Shown piece by piece: positions 42,632-50,675 of a stretch of 64,000 nt of DNA. The notes beneath the pieces were generated by a model. It worked only from the letters and a program-made list of their open reading frames with translations. It did no database searches and was not told where the DNA came from. The position numbers and the translations under genes were made by a program. Source of the stretch: an uncultured Anaerotruncus sp. (GTDB taxonomy: Bacteria > Bacillota > Clostridia > Oscillospirales > Acutalibacteraceae); NCBI GenBank assembly GCA_900539775.1, contig UQDL01000005.1, forward strand, positions 62,001-126,000, given 5' to 3'. Each line of letters opens with the position of its first letter. Positions within the stretch are counted from its first letter, which is position 1.

Positions 42632-43523
42632 CTCCTGTTCTTTTTACATTCTTTGCGGCAATCTTGTTTTTCCAATACGGAACACCGAGGAAAACTGCAA
42701 CAACAAGAGCCGAGAACAGTTTAAGATCGTTTGCATTAAGGCCGAGGCGAAGCACAAGAGTAATAACAATGTAGTAAATAACTCCGCCGACAACGCAGGC
42801 AAAAAGCCTGAGCGCAAAGTTCTTGAAAATTTTGCCAAGCAAAACCTCGCCGATGATAACGGCAGCAAGGCCGATAACAATTGCGCCCCTGCCCATATTA
42901 ACATCCGCAAAGCCTTGATATTGAGAAAGAAGTGCACCTGAAACGGCAACAAGTCCGTTTGAAAGCACAAGACCGATGATTTTATTAACATTTGTGTTTA
43001 TGCCGTTTGCCCTTGCCATTGCCTGGTTATTACCCGTTGCACGGATTGAATGGCCAAGCTCCGTGCCGAAAAACCAATAAAGAATTGCAATTATAACAAC
43101 CGCAAAAGCAAGCCCTACAATCAAAGATTTATTTATTTCGCCAAGCGAAACAATAAGATTATAATTTCTTGCGCTTATTGTTTGGTTTGCCTTGCCGCCG
43201 AGAATACGCAAATTGATTGAATAGAGGGCAAGCTGAGTTAAAATACCGGAAAGAATTGCGGGAATTCCAAGCACTGTGTGAAAAATGCCCGTTGCAAGCC
43301 CCGCAAGGCAGCCGGCAAGAAAAGCAAGCACCATTGCAAGATAAATATTCATTCCGCTGATTGTGCACATAACAAGAACGGCGCCGCCTGTGCCAAAAGA
43401 ACCGTCTACCGTTAAATCGGCAATATCAAGAACACGGAAGGTGATATAAACACCGATTGCCATAATGCCCCAGATAATGCCCTGAGCTGCTGCGCCCGGA
43501 AGCGCAGAAAGAAAAGACATCAT
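42615..43523 (-). CDS. ABC transporter permease (TrpY-like)
   Basis: This 302-residue permease of the branched-chain/ribose type has about eight or nine helices. It starts FLSALPGAAAQGIIWGIMAIGVYI, followed by RVLDIADLTVDGSFGTGGA, the signature of the COG4120 permeases paired with COG2984 lipoproteins. GGAGG lies 10 bases ahead of the ATG at 43523; two adjacent ATG codons are present. A hairpin separates it from the lipoprotein gene, which would lower its expression relative to the binding protein. Confidence 0.87.
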   Translation of the reverse strand: MMSFLSALPGAAAQGIIWGIMAIGVYITFRVLDIADLTVDGSFGTGGAVLVMCTISGMNIYLAMVLAFLAGCLAGLATGIFHTVLGIPAILSGILTQLALYSINLRILGGKANQTISARNYNLIVSLGEINKSLIVGLAFAVVIIAILYWFFGTELGHSIRATGNNQAMARANGINTNVNKIIGLVLSNGLVAVSGALLSQYQGFADVNMGRGAIVIGLAAVIIGEVLLGKIFKNFALRLFACVVGGVIYYIVITLVLRLGLNANDLKLFSALVVAVFLGVPYWKNKIAAKNVKRTGGAENA

Positions 43524-43548
43524 AAATAAAAATCCTCCGTATGTATAA

Positions 43549-43580
43549 AAGCGGTGAGCATAAAGACTCACCGCCTTTTG
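43549..43580 (-). terminator. Partial terminator between binding-protein and permease genes
   Basis: GCGGTGAG (43551-43558) pairs with CTCACCGC (43567-43574). On the minus strand four T follow. Such attenuators commonly allow more lipoprotein than permease to be made. Confidence 0.7.
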
Positions 43581-43613
43581 ATTATCGTTTATTTAATCCT
43601 TATCAAAATTCGA

Positions 43614-44594
43614 TTATGCATCAATTGCAACATAATCGGAAGGAACCGTGAGACCAAGCTTTTGAGCACGGTCTGCAACATATTTCTTTGTAAGATTTGT
43701 TGCGGTTTTGATTTCCATATCAGCAGGGTTTGTGCCGTTTTGAAGAATATCGGCAGCCATTTCGCCCGCAACCTGGCCAAGGTTTTCATAGCTGATTGAA
43801 AGAGTTGCAACACCGCAGCCTTTGCATATGCCCTCTTCGCCGGCGATAATCGGAATGCCTGCCGGCTCTGCAATTTCATTTACCGCAGAAGTTGCCGAAG
43901 CAAGTGTGTTATCTGTAGGAACATAAATGGCATCAACCTCAGAGCAAACCGTTGTGGTTACGGAAGCGATTTCATTTGTGTCTGCAACGGTGTAAACCTT
44001 AACGGTGTAGCCAAGCTTTGTGAGTTCTGAAGAAACAACATCAGCCTGATATTTTGAATTGGCCTCTGCCGAGCAATAAAGGATGCCGATTGTTTTTGCA
44101 TCCGGGCAAATTTCTTTAAACATTGCCGCCTGATCTGCAAGAGGAGCAAGATCCGATGAGCCGGTAACATTTATGCCTGTTTTACCCGTCCAGCTGCTTT
44201 GATCTATATCGAGTGCTGTGGCATAATCGGTGATAGAAGTGCCGACAATCGGAATTGTGTTGGTGGACTGCATTGCAGCCTGAAGTGCGGGAGTTGCATT
44301 GGCAAAAATAAGGTCAACGCCCTGAGAAACAAATCCGTTTGTAATAGTTGAGCAAGTTGCGGAGTCACCGCCGGCATTTTGCTCTACAAACTCAACATTA
44401 TCCGCACCGAGTTTTTCGGTAAGAGCTTCCTTAAAGCCTTTTGTTGCCGCATCAAGAGCTTCATGCTGCACAAGCTGGCAGATGCCTACAGTATATTTCT
44501 TTGAGCCGCCTGTTTTTGAGCAGCCTGCAAATGCCGAAGCAATAAGCATTACCGCAAGGCACACGGCAATTATTCGCTTAATTGATTTTTTCAT
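43614..44594 (-). CDS. ABC transporter substrate-binding lipoprotein (TrpX-like)
   Basis: This 326-residue lipoprotein has a Lys-rich start, a hydrophobic signal and a lipobox ending at C25 (ASAFAGC). The mature protein is a two-lobed binding protein of the COG2984 group, with TVGICQLVQHEALD at the start, ATPALQAAMQSTNTIPIV, and ATLSISYENLGQVAGEMA near the end. In streptococci, members (TrpX) bind tryptophan or tyrosine. No T-box or amino-acid riboswitch was found in the short leader, so regulation is open. It is the first gene of a three-gene operon. Confidence 0.88.
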   Translation of the reverse strand: MKKSIKRIIAVCLAVMLIASAFAGCSKTGGSKKYTVGICQLVQHEALDAATKGFKEALTEKLGADNVEFVEQNAGGDSATCSTITNGFVSQGVDLIFANATPALQAAMQSTNTIPIVGTSITDYATALDIDQSSWTGKTGINVTGSSDLAPLADQAAMFKEICPDAKTIGILYCSAEANSKYQADVVSSELTKLGYTVKVYTVADTNEIASVTTTVCSEVDAIYVPTDNTLASATSAVNEIAEPAGIPIIAGEEGICKGCGVATLSISYENLGQVAGEMAADILQNGTNPADMEIKTATNLTKKYVADRAQKLGLTVPSDYVAIDA

Positions 44595-44662
44595 AATAAT
44601 TCTCCTTGCTGTTTATCGCATTGACGCTTTAAAGCTTTTAGGCGATAAAGTGATTTTTCATT

Positions 44663-44691
44663 ATAATAGCACAAATAAAAAAGGCTGTCAA
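44663..44691 (-). promoter_or_regulatory. Promoter of the ABC operon
   Basis: On the minus strand TTGACA (44686-44691), 17 bases, TATTAT (44663-44668). The -35 box is part of the 3' arm of the terminator of the upstream aroF gene. Confidence 0.75.
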
Positions 44692-44722
44692 ACAAAATAA
44701 GAGAGTTTGACGCCTTTTTGTA
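44676..44722 (-). terminator. Terminator of aroF
   Basis: AAAAAGGC(G)TCAAAC (44705-44719 on the minus strand) pairs with GTTTGACAGCCTTTTT (44678-44693) with one bulge, followed by T-rich sequence. Confidence 0.75.
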
Positions 44723-44866
44723 ATTATGAACAAATTATTGTGTTTTGTTTTGTGCGTATTTGCGCAACACGCTTACACTGCAATAAATTTGCAAAACAGA
44801 ATTTTAAAAGCCGAATAAATTAGGCAGTGTTTCCGGATGCGGCCTTTTTTCATTTTACTTTAATAT

Positions 44867-45928
44867 TTATTCAAGCTGATCCGCAATGCTTAAAATCAAA
44901 TCCTGTGTTTTGCTCCATCCAAGACAAGGATCTGTGATTGATTTGCCGTAAACACCGTCTTCAATCTTTTGATTGCCGTCTTCAATATAAGATTCAATCA
45001 TAAAGCCTTTAACAAAGTGCTTTATATCACTGCTGTGGCGCATTGAATGGAGCACCTCGTTTGCGATACGCACCTGCTCTAAATATTTTTTGCCGCTGTT
45101 TGAATGATTTGTATCCACAATAACGGCAGGATTTTTAAATCCCGGCTTTGAAGCATACATATTATAAAGGGTTATCAAATCTTCATAATGATAATTCGGG
45201 TGTGCAATGCCGTGCTTATCAACACCGCCTCTGAGAATTGCATGAGCAAGCTCATTGCCCTTTGTTTCAACCTCCCAGCCGCGATAAATAAATGTGTGGC
45301 CGCTTTGCGCTGCCGTAATTGCATTAAGCATAACGGAATAATCGCCGCTTGTGCCGTTTTTCATGCCGCACGGCACATCCATTCCGCTTGCCGCAAGGCG
45401 ATGATCTTGATTTTCAACGCTGCGTGCGCCAACGGCAACATAAGAAAGCAAGTCTGAAAGATACCTGTAATTTGCAGGATAAAGCATTTCATCTGCGGCG
45501 GAAAGCCCCGTTTCCTCAATTGCTTTTGAATGAATTGAGCGCACGGCAAGAATTCCCGCATACATATCCGGAACACCGTCCGGATCCGGCTGATGCATCA
45601 TTCCCTTATATCCCGCACCTGTTGTTCGAGGCTTACCGGTATAAATTCTCGGAATGATTATGATTTTATCCTTCACCTGCTCCTGAACTCTTGCAAGGCG
45701 GTGCACATAATCAAGCACACTTTCCTCTCTGTCTGCCGAGCAAGGACCTATAACAAGCAAAAGCTTATTGCTTTTGCCTTTAAACACATTTGCAATTTCC
45801 GCATCCCTTGCAGCTTTGGCGGCGGCCGCTTTTTCACTGAGGGGATAAAGCTCCTTAACTTCCTTCGGCACCGGGAGCTTTCTTATGAAGCGCATGTTCA
45901 TCATTGAATGGTCTTCCGTAATTTCCAT
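44867..45928 (-). CDS. aroF: 3-deoxy-7-phosphoheptulonate (DAHP) synthase, type I
   Basis: This 353-residue enzyme condenses PEP and erythrose-4-phosphate in the first step of aromatic amino acid synthesis. It is of the AroFGH (type I alpha) kind, seen from GPCSADREESVLDYVHRL, IIPRIYTGKPRTTGAGYKG, MHQPDPDGVPD, GARSVENQDHR, GMKNGTSGD and VIVDTNHSNSGKKY. The metal ligands Cys (GPCS), His (DTNHSN), Glu (MIESYIEDGNQ) and Asp (SITDPCLGW) are all present. The N-terminus resembles the feedback-regulated E. coli isozymes, but the effector (Phe, Tyr or Trp) cannot be read. The neighbouring importer may take up an aromatic amino acid. It has its own promoter and terminator. The symbol could equally be aroG or aroH. 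Confidence 0.94.
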   Translation of the reverse strand: MEITEDHSMMNMRFIRKLPVPKEVKELYPLSEKAAAAKAARDAEIANVFKGKSNKLLLVIGPCSADREESVLDYVHRLARVQEQVKDKIIIIPRIYTGKPRTTGAGYKGMMHQPDPDGVPDMYAGILAVRSIHSKAIEETGLSAADEMLYPANYRYLSDLLSYVAVGARSVENQDHRLAASGMDVPCGMKNGTSGDYSVMLNAITAAQSGHTFIYRGWEVETKGNELAHAILRGGVDKHGIAHPNYHYEDLITLYNMYASKPGFKNPAVIVDTNHSNSGKKYLEQVRIANEVLHSMRHSSDIKHFVKGFMIESYIEDGNQKIEDGVYGKSITDPCLGWSKTQDLILSIADQLE

Positions 45929-45990
45929 AATATCACTCTTTTCATTCTTATTGTTGCGAAGTTGAATTTATATTTCAATTTACATAGTGT

Positions 45991-46019
45991 ATTTTAGTAC
46001 AGTTTCAATTCAATGTCAA
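45991..46019 (-). promoter_or_regulatory. Promoter of aroF
   Basis: On the minus strand TTGACA (46014-46019), 17 bases, TAAAAT (45991-45996). The leader is about 55 bases. Confidence 0.78.
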
Positions 46020-46036
46020 ACACAGAGCACGAAACT

Positions 46037-46516
46037 TTACTTATGATATTTGGAATTATTGTTTATTGAAAAAGCCCTGTAAATCTGTTCAAGCAAAACA
46101 AGGCGTGCAAGCTGATGCGGCAAGGTCATTTTCCCGAATGAAAGTTTAATCTTGCCAAGCTGCTTAACCTGAGGTGAAAGCCCGAACGAGCCGCCTATTA
46201 CAAATGCCAATGCCGAATTGCTCATGCCGGTTTGCGCAATCTGCTTTGCAAGCTGAGGTGATGAAAACTCGCTGCCCTCTATGCACAGCGGCACAACAGC
46301 TGCGCCCTTAGGAATTTTGGCAATAATTCGCTCGCCTTCTTTTTGAAGCACTTTTTCAATTTCGCCGGCAGACGGTGAATCGCCGCAGCGTTCCTCGGCC
46401 ACCTCAACAACATTTACCTTTGCAAATGCACTCAAGCGCTTTATATATTCGGCACAGCCGTCTTTTAAATAGCTTTCCTTAAGCTTGCCGACGCATATAA
46501 CGGAAACATTCATCAT
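46037..46516 (-). CDS. rlmH: 23S rRNA pseudouridine-1915 N3-methyltransferase
   Basis: This 159-residue SPOUT-class methyltransferase methylates the modified uridine in helix 69 of 23S rRNA using S-adenosylmethionine. Family motifs include CVGKLKESYLKDGCAEYIKR at the start, the SAM-binding knot FVIGGSFGLSP, and LPHQLARLVLLEQIYRAFSI followed by YHK at the end. It is complete. The start overlaps the upstream MBL gene's stop (ATGA), an arrangement often seen for rlmH and yycJ-like genes in Firmicutes. Confidence 0.96.
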   Translation of the reverse strand: MMNVSVICVGKLKESYLKDGCAEYIKRLSAFAKVNVVEVAEERCGDSPSAGEIEKVLQKEGERIIAKIPKGAAVVPLCIEGSEFSSPQLAKQIAQTGMSNSALAFVIGGSFGLSPQVKQLGKIKLSFGKMTLPHQLARLVLLEQIYRAFSINNNSKYHK

Positions 46517-47301
46517 AGCACAATCAATCCTCCGTCGTTGGCAGGTTTAGAAACATAAAGGCGATAATCGTTGCCGTCCTTTGCGCCGAGTTCATCAAGC
46601 GCCGAAACCATTGACTGCCGTGCAATTACAGGCACATTGTTTTCACGGCTGAGATGAGAAAGCACAAGGCGTGTTGTGCCGCTTTGCAGCAATTCCTTTG
46701 CAAAATCATCTGCCGCCGTGTTTGAAAGGTGCCCTTTATCAGACAAAATTCTCTGTTTCAGCGGATATGGATAATAACCGTTTTCAAGCATTGAAATTTC
46801 ATGATTTGATTCAAGAAAAACAAGATCGGAGCCCGTTACACAGCGCCTGGCATCTTCCGTTACTATTCCCGTGTCTGTGCACACAGAGATTTTGCGCCCG
46901 CCGGACACGGTTAATTTATACCCTACGCAATCAACGGCATCGTGCGAATTATGAAACGCCTCTGCACACATATCTCCGAAATCAAGCTTTCCGTCTATTT
47001 CATTTAAATTTACCGTTGAATTAACAACCCCTGATTTACACATTTCTTCAAGCGTTGCGGGAGTTGCATAAACGGGTGTTTTATATCGTGCCGCAAACAC
47101 ACGAACACCGGAAACATGGTCTTTATGCTCATGCGTTACAAGCACTGCTTTGATGCTTTCGGGAGCAATTCCCAAATCATTAAGCGCTGCTTCGCACTTT
47201 TTTGCCGAAACGCCTATATCAACAAGCACTCCGCCCGAATTTGTTCCTATGTATATTGAATTACCGCTGCTGCCCGAATACAGCTGACACACCTTTGCCA
47301 T
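46513..47301 (-). CDS. YycJ/WalJ-like metallo-beta-lactamase-fold hydrolase
   Basis: This 262-residue protein has SSGNSIYIGT and the di-metal motif HEHKDH (residues 57-62) with a further His in FHNSHDAVDCVGY. An Asp in CTDTG and a late His in LSHLSREN complete the site. YycJ/WalJ proteins of Firmicutes have exonuclease-like folds and are linked to DNA repair or cell-wall control; no precise substrate is established. It is downstream of murA but separated by a terminator, and coupled to rlmH. No separate promoter was recognised in the short gap. Confidence 0.88.
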   Translation of the reverse strand: MAKVCQLYSGSSGNSIYIGTNSGGVLVDIGVSAKKCEAALNDLGIAPESIKAVLVTHEHKDHVSGVRVFAARYKTPVYATPATLEEMCKSGVVNSTVNLNEIDGKLDFGDMCAEAFHNSHDAVDCVGYKLTVSGGRKISVCTDTGIVTEDARRCVTGSDLVFLESNHEISMLENGYYPYPLKQRILSDKGHLSNTAADDFAKELLQSGTTRLVLSHLSRENNVPVIARQSMVSALDELGAKDGNDYRLYVSKPANDGGLIVL

Positions 47302-47330
47302 ACATTTACTCTTTCATAAAAAAATTAACA

Positions 47331-47358
47331 AAAAAGGGAGCAAAATATGCTCCCTAAA
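47331..47358 (-). terminator. Terminator of murA
   Basis: GGGAGCA (47336-47342) pairs with TGCTCCC (47348-47354). Read on the minus strand six T follow the stem. Confidence 0.88.
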
Positions 47359-47370
47359 AAACCAAGCCGA

Positions 47371-48657
47371 TCAGCCTGCATTTGCAACCGTTTCCGTCGG
47401 ATCGGCGGGAACTCTGCTTATATCCGCACCAAGCGCAGAAAGCTTTTCAACTATATTTTCATAGCCTCTGTCAACATACTGGGTTTTTTCAACCACTGTT
47501 TGGCCGTTGGCAACAAGGCCTGCAATAATCATTGCCGCACCCGCACGCAAATCCGTTGCTTTAACCTTTACGCCGGTTAAATGATCAACACCTTCTATTA
47601 CGGCAATTTTACCGTCTACCTGAATATTGGCACCCATTCTTAAAAGCTGGCCAACATATTGAAAGCGATTATCCCAAACGGATTCCGAAAGGATTGAAGT
47701 GCCCTTTGCGATTGCAAGCAACACTGCCATCTGAGGCTGCATATCCGTTGGAAAACCGGGATGAGGCATAGTTTTAACATTACACCTGGTTAAAGGCTTA
47801 AAGCGAGTTACACGCACGGCATCATCATATTCAATGATTTCGGCGCCTGCCTCTTCAAGCTTTGCGCTGATAGATTCAAGGTGCTTGGGAATAACATTTT
47901 TAACAAGCACATCGCCGCCGCAAGCCGCAGCAGCAACCATATAAGTGCCTGCTTCTATTTGATCGGGAATAACTGAATATGTGCAGCCGTGAAGCTTTTC
48001 AACACCGCGGATTTTAATCACATCCGTGCCGGCGCCTCTTACATCCGCACCCATAGAATTAAGAAAGTTTGCAAGATCAACTATATGAGGCTCCTTGGCC
48101 GCATTTTCAATAACGGTAAGCCCTCTTGCAAGCACTGCCGCAAGCATAACATTTATTGTTGCGCCAACCGAAACAACGTCCATATAAATAGATGTGCCCA
48201 CAAGCTTTTCCGCCTCTGCGCAAACCATGCCGTTTACTATATTTACATCAGCACCGAGCATTTTAAATCCCTTTATGTGCTGATCAATAGGTCTGTCGCC
48301 GAAATCGCAGCCGCCGGGGAGTGCAACATTTGCTTTTCTAAATCTGCCAAGCATTGCGCCGATAAGATAATAGCTTGCTCTGAAATGCGATGCAAGCTCA
48401 TACGGCACAGGATTGCACTTAAGCACACGCGTGTCTATTTCAATAGTATCTTTATTAACAACCTTAATATGTGCACCCATTTGATCAAGAATTTTGATAA
48501 TGAGCGAAACATCTGAAATATTGGGTATATTTTCAATTCTTACAATATCATCCGCCAAAATAGCAGCAGGAATGATTGCAACAGCGGCATTCTTTGCGCC
48601 GCTTATATTAACCTCACCAAACAGCTCTTTGCCGCCGTTAATAACAAAATTTTCCAC
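47371..48657 (-). CDS. murA: UDP-N-acetylglucosamine 1-carboxyvinyltransferase
   Basis: This 428-residue enzyme transfers enolpyruvate from PEP to UDP-GlcNAc, the first committed step of peptidoglycan synthesis. K22 and N23 (SGAKNAA) and the catalytic C117 (LPGGCDFGDRPIDQHI) are present. The Cys means the enzyme should be sensitive to fosfomycin. GFPTDMQPQMAV and the C-terminal DLRAGAAMIIAGLVA are typical. The start is GTG at 48657, supported by GAGGG 7 bases ahead. Firmicutes often carry two MurA types; only one is seen in the window. Confidence 0.96.
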   Translation of the reverse strand: MENFVINGGKELFGEVNISGAKNAAVAIIPAAILADDIVRIENIPNISDVSLIIKILDQMGAHIKVVNKDTIEIDTRVLKCNPVPYELASHFRASYYLIGAMLGRFRKANVALPGGCDFGDRPIDQHIKGFKMLGADVNIVNGMVCAEAEKLVGTSIYMDVVSVGATINVMLAAVLARGLTVIENAAKEPHIVDLANFLNSMGADVRGAGTDVIKIRGVEKLHGCTYSVIPDQIEAGTYMVAAAACGGDVLVKNVIPKHLESISAKLEEAGAEIIEYDDAVRVTRFKPLTRCNVKTMPHPGFPTDMQPQMAVLLAIAKGTSILSESVWDNRFQYVGQLLRMGANIQVDGKIAVIEGVDHLTGVKVKATDLRAGAAMIIAGLVANGQTVVEKTQYVDRGYENIVEKLSALGADISRVPADPTETVANAG

Positions 48658-49169
48658 AGCTTTTCCCTCTTTAAAACGGAATATAACAATTTAATGTAGC
48701 AAGTATATATAAAAACTAAATAAACATAAACAAAGTGGAATAAAAGCATCGTATGTAAACGATATTCCTTTAAACCTTGAACATTATAACAGAATGCAAA
48801 GAAAAAATAAAGGGCTTTTAATAATTCGATACCCTTTTGTAACATATAAATTTAAGCCAAAAACAACAAGATATATGGGCAACATTCCCAAAATGCGCCT
48901 AAATAGGGATATTTACACATTTTAAAAAAAATTTTAATTTCCACATTATTCAGCAAATTACAAAATTGTTACAATGTTTTTTGGCGATTTTGACGAATTT
49001 TTGCAACGCATGCAAACGCTTTTCATCATTAACACGGCAACAATAATATTATTTGAAGCAAATTTGATTTTATCAAACACAAAGCGGCAAAAAAAGAATG
49101 CAAAAAATGCAAACAGAACAGCGCTGTTTACAGCAAAAGCAAGCAATGTGAACACCGCTGCCGGATGTG
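48658..49169. other. Intergenic region between murA and the CNNM gene
   Basis: About 500 A/T-rich bases. Apart from the murA promoter at 48783-48811, nothing certain is present. Open frames on both strands at 48958-49180 are Lys/Asn-rich or Phe-rich, have no ribosome binding sites and are judged non-coding. The region just before 49170 leads into the next promoter. Confidence 0.5.
48783..48811 (-). promoter_or_regulatory. Probable murA promoter
   Basis: On the minus strand TATAAT (48783-48788) is preceded by TGT (extended -10), with a weak -35 TTTATT 17 bases upstream. The leader to the GTG start would be about 118 bases. Confidence 0.5.
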
Positions 49170-49198
49170 TTGACAAAGTATTTGATTTATTGTATCAT
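49170..49198 (+). promoter_or_regulatory. Promoter of the CNNM/CBS gene
   Basis: TTGACA (49170-49175), 17 bases, TATCAT (49193-49198). It shows that sequence upstream of about 49205 is not part of the coding region. Confidence 0.7.
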
Positions 49199-49234
49199 AT
49201 TATACAAATATATTTTTTTATCGGAGGATTGATT

Positions 49235-50611
49235 TTGGACGGTTCCTTATGGCCTCTGCTATTATTGCAGGTGGCTTTGATTGCGCTGAACGCAGTTTTT
49301 GCGGCAGCGGAAATCGCAATAGTAAGCGTAAACGACAATAAAATGGCAAAGCTGGCAAAAGAGGGCAACAAAAAAGCAAAAATACTTGTTAAGCTGACCT
49401 CACAGCCGTCAAACTTTTTGGCTACCATTCAAATTGCAATAACGCTTGCAGGCTTTTTGGGCTCGGCTTTTGCCGCAGATAACTTTGCGGGGCCGATTGT
49501 TGAAGCAATTTTAAATGCAGGGGCAAAAATCCCGGCAGGCACACTTAACAGCATTGTTGTTATTTTAATCACGCTGCTGCTTTCGTTTTTCACCATTATA
49601 TTCGGTGAGCTTGTGCCAAAACGAATTGCAATGCGAAAGGCGGAAAAGGTTGCCCTTGGAATTTCAGGGCTGATTTATGTTATTTCCGTTATTTTCAAGC
49701 CTGTTGTTTGGTTGCTTATGAGCAGCACAAATTTGGTGCTGCGTATGTTTAAAATAGACCCTAACGACACCGAAGAAGATGTCAGCGAAGAAGACATACG
49801 AATGATGGTTGATGTTGGCAGCGAAAGCGGCGCCATTGATAAAACGGAGCAAGAATTCATCCAAAATGTGTTTGAATTTGACGATTTAACTGCCGGAGAG
49901 GTTGCAGTGCACAGAACCGAGGTTTCCATTCTTTGGCTTGATGAAAGCCCGGATGAATGGGACAAAACAATTCACGGCAGCAGACACAAGATTTACCCGA
50001 TTTGCGATGAAACGGTTGATAATGTTATCGGCCTTTTAAATGCAAAGGATTATTTCAGGCTGAGCACCAAAGATCGTGAAACCATTATGAAAAAGGCGGT
50101 TCGCCCGCCATATTTCGTGCCCGAAAGCGTTAAGCTTGATGTGCTTTTCAAAAACATGAAAAAAAGCCGCCACAATTTTGCGATTGTGCTTGACGAATAC
50201 GGCGGAACAACGGGAATTATAACAATTAACGATTTGCTTGAAAAGCTTGTTGGTGATTTTGATTATGAGGATGAGGAAAGCAAGCCCGACGAATCCATTG
50301 AAAGGCTTGATTCCAAAACTTGGAAAATCACGGGCAACCCCGATATAGACGATATTGAGGAAGCGCTTGATATTCCGCTTAAAAGCGAGGATTGCGACAC
50401 TTTCAGCGGCCTTGTGTTTGATGCGCTTGGATCCGTGCCGGATGACGGCAATAAACCGTTTGAAATTGAAACGGCGGGCCTTGTTGTTAAAGTTTTAAGC
50501 GTTAAAAATCACCAAGTGCAAACGGCAATTGTGTGCAAAGAAAATCCGCCTAAAAGCAGCAACAACGATAATCAGGAAAAAGCAGACGGCGAAAAAAAAG
50601 AATCCGAATAA
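49235..50611 (+). CDS. CNNM/HlyC-CorC family membrane protein with CBS domains
   Basis: This 458-residue protein has a DUF21/CNNM membrane domain (about residues 1-190) with LNAVFAAAEIAIVSVND, ITLAGFLGSAFA and IFGELVPKRIAMRKAE. A pair of CBS domains follows (about 205-335), with EQEFIQNVFEFDD before them and ILDEYGGTTGIITINDLLEKLVGD at the end. A CorC_HlyC domain (about 350-435) comes last. The family, older names hemolysin C or YhdP/MpfA, takes part in magnesium export. The frame runs up to 48974, but GGAGG at 49223-49227 points to TTG at 49235, and the promoter at 49170 excludes earlier starts. The last 25 residues are a polar tail. Confidence 0.9.
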   Translation: MDGSLWPLLLLQVALIALNAVFAAAEIAIVSVNDNKMAKLAKEGNKKAKILVKLTSQPSNFLATIQIAITLAGFLGSAFAADNFAGPIVEAILNAGAKIPAGTLNSIVVILITLLLSFFTIIFGELVPKRIAMRKAEKVALGISGLIYVISVIFKPVVWLLMSSTNLVLRMFKIDPNDTEEDVSEEDIRMMVDVGSESGAIDKTEQEFIQNVFEFDDLTAGEVAVHRTEVSILWLDESPDEWDKTIHGSRHKIYPICDETVDNVIGLLNAKDYFRLSTKDRETIMKKAVRPPYFVPESVKLDVLFKNMKKSRHNFAIVLDEYGGTTGIITINDLLEKLVGDFDYEDEESKPDESIERLDSKTWKITGNPDIDDIEEALDIPLKSEDCDTFSGLVFDALGSVPDDGNKPFEIETAGLVVKVLSVKNHQVQTAIVCKENPPKSSNNDNQEKADGEKKESE

Positions 50612-50615
50612 CATT

Positions 50616-50648
50616 AAACGGCAGATGAAAACCATCTGCCGTTTTTTT
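50616..50648 (+). terminator. Terminator of the CNNM/CBS gene
   Basis: AAACGGCAGATG (50616-50627) pairs with CATCTGCCGTTT (50633-50644) and runs into seven T. Confidence 0.92.
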
Positions 50649-50675
50649 ATGTGCAACTTATATTTGGTTATTTAA

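Noticed and set aside
44595..44700. T-box or amino-acid leader for the TrpX-like operon
   Set aside because: No T-box motif and only a short leader between the promoter and the start codon.
48958..49176. Possible 72-residue membrane protein on the minus strand
   Set aside because: No ribosome binding site was seen; it reads antisense through an A-rich non-coding region that happens to give Phe and Val codons.
48974..49234. N-terminal extension of the CNNM/CBS protein
   Set aside because: A promoter at 49170-49198 and a GGAGG at 49223 lie inside it, and the extra residues are not family-like.
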